Shown here piece after piece: positions 1-5,311 of a stretch of 5,311 nucleotides of DNA; positions within the stretch are counted from its first letter, which is position 1; every line of letters starts with the position of its first letter. Source of the DNA: an uncultured Collinsella sp. (GTDB taxonomy: Bacteria > Actinomycetota > Coriobacteriia > Coriobacteriales > Coriobacteriaceae); contig USEK01000107.1 in the NCBI GenBank assembly GCA_900553705.1, positions 1-5,311 on the forward strand, written 5' to 3'. Made by a program: the position numbers and the translations under genes. Under the pieces are notes generated by a model. It did not search any database. It worked only from the letters and a program-made list of their open reading frames with translations, and had not been told where the DNA came from.

Positions 1-1
1 C

Positions 2-496
2 TCGCAGTCCATCCGTATTGCCGGTGACGAGTTCGACCAGGCCATCCTCACGCACGTTCGCGATGCCTACAACCTGGCCATCGGCGAGCGTACGGCAGAG
101 GACATCAAGATCAAGGTCGGTTCCGCCGTGCCGCTCAAGGACGAGCTTGACGTCGAGGTCAACGGCCGCGACGTGATCACCGGTCTGCCCAAGACCGTGC
201 GCATCGAGAGCGAGGAGATTCGTCGCGCGCTCAACAAGCCGCTCGACGAGATGGCCAAGGCCGTCAAGGACGCACTCGACGCTACGCCTCCCGATCTTGC
301 CTCGGACCTTATGTACTACGGCATTTTGCTGACCGGTGGCGGTGCGCTGCTGCGCGGTCTCGACGTGCGCCTGCGCGATGAGACCGGTGTTTCGGTCAAC
401 GTCAGCCCCACGGCGCTCGATAATGTCGTTAACGGCTGCGCCCGCGTGCTCGAGGCCAATGCGTTTGATGGCGGCTTCGTCCAGACCAATGCTTAA
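2..496 (+). CDS. mreB: Rod shape-determining protein MreB, C-terminal part (5' end outside window)
   Basis: Bacterial actin homologue that polymerises on the inner face of the membrane and positions the cell-wall elongation machinery. The frame is open from base 2 to the TAA at 494-496, giving 164 codons, about half of a typical MreB of roughly 340 residues, so the N-terminal half lies upstream. Visible family motifs are SIRIAGDEFDQAI near the start, the nucleotide-pocket motif GERTAE (bases 83-100), VTGLP-like ITGLPKTV (about 176-199) and the adenosine-binding LTGGGALLRGLD (329-364). The end after the last helix, with residues AFDGGFVQTNA, looks intact. It is followed after 21 bases by mreC, the usual order. 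An internal ATG at 128 is not a start because conserved MreB sequence continues upstream of it. Identification as MreB rather than a paralogue such as Mbl rests on the mreC neighbour. Confidence 0.96.
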   Translation, partial: SQSIRIAGDEFDQAILTHVRDAYNLAIGERTAEDIKIKVGSAVPLKDELDVEVNGRDVITGLPKTVRIESEEIRRALNKPLDEMAKAVKDALDATPPDLASDLMYYGILLTGGGALLRGLDVRLRDETGVSVNVSPTALDNVVNGCARVLEANAFDGGFVQTNA

Positions 497-503
497 TTTC
501 CAA

Positions 504-510
504 AAGGTGG
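504..510 (+). promoter_or_regulatory. Ribosome binding site that fixes the TTG start of mreC
   Basis: The sequence AAGGTGG matches the Shine-Dalgarno consensus AAGGAGG at six of seven bases and sits 7 bases before the TTG at 518. No ATG or GTG lies at a suitable distance. The next in-frame ATG (575) has no comparable purine tract before it, so this site decides in favour of the TTG start. Confidence 0.8.
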
Positions 511-517
511 ATTCCAT

Positions 518-1516
518 TTGGCACGATCTTCGGGTTTCTCCACAAATCTGAATACCAAGCGACAATCAACGGGTATGCGCCCGTTGATTGTTTTCAGCCT
601 GATTTCGGTGTTGCTGCTCACGTTTTACATCCGCGAGGGCGAGGCAGGGCCGATTCATGCCGTGCGTTCGGGCGTAACGACGATTACCTCTCCGGTGCGC
701 TTTGTGGGCTCGGCTGTGGCGGCTCCCTTCAATGCGATTGGCAACGTGTTCTCTAACCTAACGGCGTCGCAGGACACGCTCGACGAGCTCAAGAAGCAAA
801 ATGAGGAGCTGACCTCTAAGGTCGCCGAGCTTTCTGAGGCTCAAAAGACTGCCGAGCGCCTGGAGGGCCTGGTCGGGCTGCAATCGACCTACAACCTCAA
901 ATCTACCGCAGCTCGTATCGTTGGTGCCTCCGGCGATGCCTGGACCTCGACCGTTACCATCGACAAGGGCTCTGCCGACGGCCTTACCATCAACATGCCC
1001 GTGACGAGTTCTGCCGGTGTTATCGGCCAGATTATCGAGGTATCGGCCAAGACCTCTACCGTGCGCCTGATTGGCGACGAGAACTCGGGCGTGTCCGCCA
1101 TGGTGCAGGACACGCGCGCCCAGGGTATGCTGCAGGGTCAGGCTGACGGCACGCTGCGTCTTGAGTACGTGAGCGTCGACTCCGATGTTAAGGTTGGCGA
1201 TATCATCGTGACCTCTGGCATCGGTGGCGTGTTCCCCAAGGGCCTTCCGCTTGGCACCGTCTCGTCGGTTGAGAAATCGGCAAACGACGTGTACTACACC
1301 ATTGTGGTGCGCGCTCAGACCACGGCCGAGAATAACGAGGAAGTGCTGGTCATCACCTCGCTGACCGACGAACAGTCGGCCTCGGATGAGGACGTGAGCA
1401 CGGCCAACAGCACGCCGCAGGGAACGTCGCGCGATGCTGCAACCAAGATGAAGGACGAGAGCTCGGATGACAGTTCCGACACGTCCGAGACGACCGATTC
1501 CGGCTCGAGCGAATAG
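518..1516 (+). CDS. mreC: Rod shape-determining protein MreC
   Basis: Bitopic membrane scaffold of the elongasome; in studied species MreC binds PBP2 and helps activate the RodA-PBP2 pair. The product is 332 residues. It has a basic cytoplasmic leader (about 1-21), one membrane helix (about 22-38), a coiled coil (about 80-118, rich in L, E and K) and the double beta-barrel domain (about 125-280). Family sequence in the last includes ARIVGASGDAW, the DKGSADG turn and VTSGIGGVFPKGLPLGTV (about 231-248). Residues 282-332 form an acidic Ser/Thr/Asp/Glu-rich tail with no predicted fold. The start is TTG at 518, chosen because a good Shine-Dalgarno site lies 7 bases upstream. Met20 (ATG at 575) is a weaker alternative and would remove the basic leader. 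The stop TAG (1514-1516) overlaps the mreD ribosome binding site. A perfect inverted repeat lies within codons 15-25. Confidence 0.95.
   Translation: MARSSGFSTNLNTKRQSTGMRPLIVFSLISVLLLTFYIREGEAGPIHAVRSGVTTITSPVRFVGSAVAAPFNAIGNVFSNLTASQDTLDELKKQNEELTSKVAELSEAQKTAERLEGLVGLQSTYNLKSTAARIVGASGDAWTSTVTIDKGSADGLTINMPVTSSAGVIGQIIEVSAKTSTVRLIGDENSGVSAMVQDTRAQGMLQGQADGTLRLEYVSVDSDVKVGDIIVTSGIGGVFPKGLPLGTVSSVEKSANDVYYTIVVRAQTTAENNEEVLVITSLTDEQSASDEDVSTANSTPQGTSRDAATKMKDESSDDSSDTSETTDSGSSE
562..591 (+). repeat. Perfect 12-bp inverted repeat (RNA hairpin) at the start of mreC
   Basis: The left arm ACAATCAACGGG (562-573) is the exact reverse complement of the right arm CCCGTTGATTGT (580-591), separated by the 6-base loop TATGCG. 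A U574-G579 wobble could shorten the loop to AUGC, and G561-U592 could add one outer wobble pair. The run TTTT (591-594) overlaps the 3' foot of the stem, giving a weak resemblance to an intrinsic terminator. The element lies 44 bases after the mreC start codon, and its loop holds the in-frame ATG of Met20. The repeat is seen directly; any role in attenuation or translation control is inference. Confidence 0.7.
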
Positions 1517-1520
1517 GGGG
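1515..1520 (+). promoter_or_regulatory. Ribosome binding site of mreD, overlapping the mreC stop
   Basis: AGGGGG takes its first two bases from the mreC TAG stop. It is 7 bases from the ATG at 1528 but only 1 base from the ATG at 1522, so it favours the second ATG as the mreD start. Confidence 0.65.
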
Positions 1521-1527
1521 CATGTCC

Positions 1528-2094
1528 ATGGATCTACACGAGCAGGGGATGAGCTCCCGCACGTTTGTGATCGCTGCCATTGTGTGCGTGCTGCTGCAGG
1601 CAGGCCTGGCACCGCAGATCTCCATTGCGGGCGGTCGCGTCAACTTCATGATTATCCTGGTGTGCCTAAGCGTGTTCTCGGGCGACCCGACCCGTGCCGT
1701 CGTGTGCGGTTTTTGCAGCGGCTTGTTCTATGACCTGTCCGCTGCCGTGCCGGTGGGCGTTATGTCGCTCCTGCTGACCGTGGGTTCTTTTGCCCTGGTG
1801 CGCAGCGCCGTCGGTCAGACGGGCGGTACCCCGAGTGCGCGCGGCGTCACTGTGGGCGCCTTTGCGCTCGTCATTAATGTGATCTACAGCATCATCTTGC
1901 TGTTTATGGGTTTGGAGACGAGCTTTGTCGTGGCGATCTTCGGCCATGCGCTGCCGTCCTCGATCCTGACGGGTCTGGTTGCCATTCCGTTTTTGATGTC
2001 CGGCGTCGTGCCGCAGTCCGGCTATGGATTCTCCGCACGTGGCGGACGCCAGGCGGGTATGCGCTTTAAGCCCAAGACCCGCAAGCTCAAATAG
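1528..2094 (+). CDS. mreD: Rod shape-determining protein MreD
   Basis: Small polytopic membrane protein of the elongasome that partners MreC; its biochemical role is poorly defined in the family. From the ATG at 1528 it has 188 residues, close to the usual 160-190. Two in-frame ATGs lie close together, at 1522 and 1528; the second is chosen for its better ribosome-binding-site spacing, and the difference is two residues. Hydrophobic stretches suggest five or six membrane helices, at about 10-28, 39-50, 56-74, 76-94, 108-127 and 132-156. The stretch GFCSGLFYDLSAAVPVGVMS (about 61-80) fits the conserved MreD pattern G-x-x-x-G-L-x-x-D-x-x-x-x-x-P-x-G. The C-terminal 20 residues are strongly basic (RQAGMRFKPKTRKLK), suggesting a cytoplasmic tail. 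Sequence conservation in this family is low, so position between mreC and mrdA is a large part of the evidence. Confidence 0.92.
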   Translation: MDLHEQGMSSRTFVIAAIVCVLLQAGLAPQISIAGGRVNFMIILVCLSVFSGDPTRAVVCGFCSGLFYDLSAAVPVGVMSLLLTVGSFALVRSAVGQTGGTPSARGVTVGAFALVINVIYSIILLFMGLETSFVVAIFGHALPSSILTGLVAIPFLMSGVVPQSGYGFSARGGRQAGMRFKPKTRKLK

Positions 2095-2100
2095 GGGAGG
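2093..2100 (+). promoter_or_regulatory. Ribosome binding site of mrdA, overlapping the mreD stop
   Basis: AGGGGAGG contains GGGAGG 7 bases before the ATG at 2108 and shares its first two bases with the mreD TAG stop. It supports the long PBP2 start that includes the first membrane segment. Confidence 0.75.
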
Positions 2101-2107
2101 CCCGTAG

Positions 2108-4177
2108 ATGTCTTCCCAGTTGACGGTTATTATCGCCGGTATCGTGCTGGTTGTGGCCATCGTGGTCGCGCTGGTCATCATGCGTCGCGGCGATTCCCGT
2201 TTTACCTACGATACGCAGCATGGAACGGCCCCGCGCGCCACCGAGGGCGAGGGCAATACCGCGGCGACCGCCTTTAAGGGCCGCTTTTCCATCCTCACCA
2301 CGGGTGTGGGCGCGATGTTTGCGGCACTTGCCGTCAAGCTGTGGGGCATGCAGATGGTCTCGTCGGACTATTACGAGAAGCAGGCTAATAGCAATCAGAC
2401 TCGCACCGTTACCACACCCGCTGTGCGCGGCCGCATCCTCGACCGCAATGGCGTGGCGCTTGTCCAGAACCGTCCCTCACTTGCTGTCGTGGCCTACCGC
2501 GACCTTGCCGAGGATGAGGTTCTGGTTCGCCATCTTGCCAACGTGCTTGGAATGCCTTACGTGGCGGTCCTTCGCAATATTCAGGATAATACAGAGGGCG
2601 CACAGAGCCTGCATACCATCGCGACGGACGTCCGTCGCTCCACGGTTGCCTATATTCAGGAGCATGCCGGCGAGTTCCCGGGCGTCAAGATTGCCGAGCG
2701 TACCGAGCGCCAGTATCCATATGGCGAGACGGCATGTCATATCTTGGGCTATACCGGCACCATTACCTCCGAGCAGCTCGAGGCCCAGAATAAGAAAACC
2801 TCTGGCGATGATGATGCTTCTGCTGGCAAGATTACGTACCAGTCGGGCGATATCGTGGGCCAGGCGGGCGTTGAGAGCTACTACGAAAACCTGCTGCAGG
2901 GTATTCGTGGCGAGCAGACCGTCAAGGTCGATGCCTCGGGCAATGTGACCGGTCAGGCCGGCGCCGTGCCCGCGAAGGCCGGCTCCGACATTAAGCTCAC
3001 GCTCGACCTTAAGATCCAGCAGGCCTGCGAGACGGCGCTGGCGAGCGCTATCGAGCTTGCCAAGACCACTGGCTACAGCAATGCCGGCAACGGCGCCGTA
3101 GTGTGTCTCGATCCCAACAATGGCGAGATCCTGGGCATGGCGAGCGAGCCCAAGTTCGATCCGTCCGTCTTTATCGGCGGTGTCTCAAATGACGTGTGGA
3201 CCGAGCTCAATGATGACAAGGGTTCGCACCCGCTGCTCAACCGCGCTATTAGCGGACAGTACATGTCGGCCTCGACCATCAAGCCGCTCTCGGCGCTGGC
3301 CGGTCTTGAGTTTGGAACCTACACGTCGGGGCAGACGACCAACTGCACGGGTTATTGGACGGGTCTGGGCAAGTCGTGGGGCAAGTACTGCTGGCTGCAT
3401 TCCGGCCACGGCACCATGACGCTGCAGTCGGGTATCGCCAACTCGTGCGACCCCGTCTTCTACGACATGGGCAAGGCGTTCTTTTATGACGAGCAACATC
3501 CCGAGGGCCTGCAGGAGGTCTTTCGTCGCTGGGGTCTAGGCAAGACCTGCGGTATCGATCTGCCGAGTGAGGGCGCGGGCCGTATTCCCGATGCCGAGTG
3601 GAAAGAGTCGTACTTCACCGACGCCTCTGCCGAGGACCGCAAGTGGAATGCCGGCGATATGACCAACATTGCCATCGGTCAGGGTGACATTCTGGTGACG
3701 CCCCTGCAGATGGCGTGTGCCTATATGGGTCTTGCCAACGGCGGCAAACAGTACGTGCCTCACGTGTTTTTGTCTGCCGTGTCGCGCGATGGCGACGGCG
3801 ATGCCTATAAGTACAACGGCAAGGGCAAGAAGAAGCGCTTGGTGGCCAAGATCAACAGCGATTCGGATTTGGCTCTTGTTCGCAACGGCATGCACGACGT
3901 GATTTACACGGCATCGACGTCCCTGGCGGCGCACTTTGGCACCCTGACGCCGCAGGTATACGGCAAGTCGGGCACGGGCGAGAAAAGCGGCGAGGACGAA
4001 TACGCGTGGTTCTGCGCCTATGCACCGGCCGATGACCCCAAGTATGTCATCGCTACTGTCCTGGAGCAGGGCGGCGGCGGCTCAGATACCGCGATGCATG
4101 TCGTGCGCGACGTGCTCGGCGTGATTTATGGCGAGCCCGATACCTCTTCGGCCTCGGGCGATTCTTCGGTTCGATAG
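2108..4177 (+). CDS. mrdA: Penicillin-binding protein 2, elongasome D,D-transpeptidase
   Basis: Class B penicillin-binding protein that crosslinks new peptidoglycan on the outer face of the membrane, working with the glycosyltransferase RodA; target of beta-lactams. The product is 689 residues, about 50 more than E. coli PBP2. It has two hydrophobic segments (about 5-25 and 60-80), a pedestal domain beginning with RGRILDRNG (about 107-115) and the family motif GQAGVESYYENLLQG (251-265). The transpeptidase domain follows, from about 325. Active-site motifs are all present: S389-T-I-K392 with the acylated Ser389, S446-C-D448, and K620-S-G-T-G. Cys413, Cys428, His434 and Cys447 may bind zinc. 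A Gly/Asp/Ser-rich insert (about 231-240) interrupts the pedestal. The last 12 residues are a Ser-rich tail. The start has a strong ribosome binding site. SxD rather than SxN in the second motif and the rodA neighbour favour PBP2 over the divisome enzyme FtsI. Also called pbpA. Confidence 0.96.
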   Translation: MSSQLTVIIAGIVLVVAIVVALVIMRRGDSRFTYDTQHGTAPRATEGEGNTAATAFKGRFSILTTGVGAMFAALAVKLWGMQMVSSDYYEKQANSNQTRTVTTPAVRGRILDRNGVALVQNRPSLAVVAYRDLAEDEVLVRHLANVLGMPYVAVLRNIQDNTEGAQSLHTIATDVRRSTVAYIQEHAGEFPGVKIAERTERQYPYGETACHILGYTGTITSEQLEAQNKKTSGDDDASAGKITYQSGDIVGQAGVESYYENLLQGIRGEQTVKVDASGNVTGQAGAVPAKAGSDIKLTLDLKIQQACETALASAIELAKTTGYSNAGNGAVVCLDPNNGEILGMASEPKFDPSVFIGGVSNDVWTELNDDKGSHPLLNRAISGQYMSASTIKPLSALAGLEFGTYTSGQTTNCTGYWTGLGKSWGKYCWLHSGHGTMTLQSGIANSCDPVFYDMGKAFFYDEQHPEGLQEVFRRWGLGKTCGIDLPSEGAGRIPDAEWKESYFTDASAEDRKWNAGDMTNIAIGQGDILVTPLQMACAYMGLANGGKQYVPHVFLSAVSRDGDGDAYKYNGKGKKKRLVAKINSDSDLALVRNGMHDVIYTASTSLAAHFGTLTPQVYGKSGTGEKSGEDEYAWFCAYAPADDPKYVIATVLEQGGGGSDTAMHVVRDVLGVIYGEPDTSSASGDSSVR

Positions 4178-4181
4178 GAGG
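4176..4181 (+). promoter_or_regulatory. Ribosome binding site of rodA, overlapping the mrdA stop
   Basis: A perfect AGGAGG begins within the mrdA TAG stop and lies 5 bases before the ATG at 4187. It fixes the rodA start, which is otherwise open to doubt because the leader before the first membrane helix is long. Confidence 0.82.
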
Positions 4182-4186
4182 TTGCG

Positions 4187-5263
4187 ATGGATTTTTCTCC
4201 GGCGGATCTGTTCCGTTCAACCAAGACCGGCTCTCGCAGCAGCCTGGACCGCGTCAACAAGCAACTTTCGGCCTCGCGCGGCACGTTTCGCCAAAAGGTG
4301 CATATCGGTGTGCTCGTGGCTACTGTGGCGCTCGTCGCCTACGGTGCCATCATTATCTGGTCGGCTTCGCAGTTTAAGGCCGATGCTTCGTTCTCACGCC
4401 ATCTGCTGGGAATTGGCATCGGAGCAGTGCTGGCGGTGCTGGTCTGGCGCTCCGACCTGCGCGGTATTTCCAATTTCTCGACGGCGTTGCTCGTCATCGA
4501 CCTGATCGTGATCCTCTCGCCCAAGATTCCGGGTCTGTCCTATACGGGCGGTCTGGGCATGACGGGCTGGATCAAGATTCCCGGTATCGGCTTGACATTC
4601 CAGCCGGTTGAGCTTGCCAAGCTCATCACCATCTTCTTTATTGCTACGCTTGGCTCGCAGTATAACGGTCGCATCGATACCGTTCGCGACTACGTCAAGC
4701 TCTGCGGCATGCTGTCCATTCCGTTTTTGGCCGTCGTTGCCATGGGCGACCTGGGATCGGGCCTGGTCGTGCTGGTTTCGGGCGCTATCGTCATCTGTAT
4801 GAGCGGTGCACGCCGCGAATGGGTGCTGTCGACCCTGGCCCTGCTTGTGGGCCTGGTGGCCCTCGTCCTGGCGCTCGATTCGGTCTTTGATTCGTTGCTC
4901 GGCCATGATGTGCTCATCAAGCAGTATCAGATGAACCGTCTGACGGTCTTTATCGACCCCGATAATGCCGATTCGGACGATGCGTACAATCTGCAGCAGT
5001 CGTTGATCGCGGTCGGCTCGGGCGGTTTCTTTGGTAAGGGCCTGGGGCATGCGACGCAGTCGGCCGGCGGCTTTCTGCCTGAGTTCCACACCGACTTCGT
5101 CTTCGCCTTTTTGTCCGAGACCTTTGGCTTCTGCGGCTCCTTTTTGCTGCTGTGCTTGTACGTACTGCTCATCTTCTCGACGATTCGCGTCGCCTTTAAG
5201 TGCGAGTCGCTGTTTTTGCGTCTTTCGTGTGTGGGCATCGTTGGCATGTGGGCGTTCCAGACC
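4187..5263 (+). CDS. rodA: Peptidoglycan glycosyltransferase RodA (SEDS family), 3' end missing
   Basis: Polytopic SEDS enzyme that polymerises glycan strands from lipid II, paired with the PBP2 encoded just upstream. Genomic sequence gives residues 1-359; it then runs into sequencing adapter, so the C-terminal end is lost, probably about 50-60 residues including the usual NIGM...TGIPLPF region. The N-terminus has a basic leader of about 37 residues. Membrane helices lie near 38-60, 72-88, 97-111, 140-156, 171-186, 187-204, 212-231, 313-333 and 345 onward. Family motifs are TGWIKIPGIGLTFQPVELAKL split around residues 126-146, and the large outer loop with QSLIAVGSGGFFGKG (271-285) and LPEFHTDFVFAFLSE (297-311). 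Asp303 in HTDF aligns with the putative catalytic Asp of RodA. The open frame continues to base 5311, but residues 360-375 (LSLIHISEPTR and on) come from adapter and are not real. Pairing with PBP2 argues for RodA over FtsW. Confidence 0.95.
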
Positions 5264-5311
5264 CTGTCTCTTATACACATCTCCGAGCCCACGAGACGTA
5301 GAGGAATCTCG
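5264..5311. other. Untrimmed Illumina Nextera adapter (non-genomic)
   Basis: Bases 5264-5282 are exactly the Tn5 mosaic end CTGTCTCTTATACACATCT used in Nextera tagmentation. Bases 5283-5297 are CCGAGCCCACGAGAC, the rest of the read-2 adapter. The 8 bases GTAGAGGA (5298-5305) occupy the i7 index position and match what I remember as index N712. ATCTCG (5306-5311) is the start of the P7 sequence. The order is that of a library molecule read through its insert end, so the genome stops at 5263. Forward translation gives the artefact peptide LSLIHISEPTR; reverse translation gives MYKRQ and MGSEMCIRD, known database contaminants. Confidence 0.99.

Noticed and set aside
575..577. ATG (Met20) as the true start of mreC
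   Set aside because: No Shine-Dalgarno site precedes it, whereas the TTG at 518 has one at ideal spacing. Starting here would also leave the membrane helix without its basic leader. Kept only as a possible secondary start.
562..594. Hairpin plus T run as a full intrinsic terminator
   Set aside because: Only TTTT follows or overlaps the stem, the stem foot is A/T-rich, and it lies inside mreC with four operon genes downstream. At most it is a leaky attenuator.
1522..1524. First ATG as the mreD start
   Set aside because: Only 1 base separates it from the AGGGGG tract; the ATG at 1528 has 7 bases. The difference is two residues and has no functional weight.
758..1612. 284-codon open frame on the - strand across mreC
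   Set aside because: It lies antisense to a well-supported gene, has a His/Arg-rich composition typical of a shadow frame in GC-rich DNA, and shows no recognisable domain.
2151..2948. 265-codon open frame on the + strand within mrdA
   Set aside because: The product is rich in Arg, Ser and Pro with no family resemblance, and it overlaps conserved PBP2 pedestal sequence in another frame.
1..5263. CRISPR arrays, tRNA or rRNA genes, phage or defence genes
   Set aside because: I saw no spaced direct repeats and no RNA gene signatures, and coding sequence of one conserved operon fills nearly all of the genomic part.
5264..5282. Tn5-type transposon mosaic end, which could suggest an insertion in rodA
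   Set aside because: It is followed by Nextera adapter, index and P7 bases, not by transposon sequence, and there is no target-site duplication to assess. It is a library artefact.

Overview
The window is GC-rich (roughly 60% by eye, with G/C favoured at third codon positions). It carries one tightly packed operon on the + strand with the order mreB (3' part) - mreC - mreD - mrdA (PBP2) - rodA (5' part). This is the core of the Rod system (elongasome), which builds the lateral cell wall of rod-shaped bacteria. The protein sequences, strong Shine-Dalgarno sites and frequent TAG stops fit a high-GC Gram-positive of the Coriobacteriia. My best guess is a gut genus such as Collinsella; this is recognition by eye, not a database result.

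Layout: 2-496 is the C-terminal 164 codons of MreB; 518-1516 is MreC, read from a TTG start; 1528-2094 is MreD; 2108-4177 is the PBP2 transpeptidase with all three active-site motifs; 4187-5263 is RodA, cut off after residue 359. No intergenic gap exceeds 21 bases, and I see no internal promoter and no classical terminator between genes. The products work together: MreB filaments on the inner membrane face organise the machine, MreC and MreD link it across the membrane, RodA polymerises glycan strands from lipid II, and PBP2 crosslinks them.

The last 48 bases (5264-5311) are not genomic. They are an Illumina Nextera read-2 adapter: mosaic end, adapter, an 8-base index and the start of P7. The contig therefore ends inside rodA at 5263, and any protein running through the junction carries a false tail. 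Reverse-strand frames starting in the adapter are phantom genes.

I found no undescribed system. The best biological leads are (a) a perfect 12-bp inverted repeat in the first codons of mreC, whose loop holds an in-frame ATG; (b) the mreB/mreC junction, which differs from the three downstream junctions, where the stop codon is part of the next gene's ribosome binding site; (c) a Cys-Cys-His-Cys set in PBP2 with the spacing of the zinc site I recall from E. coli PBP2; and (d) a second N-terminal membrane segment in PBP2.
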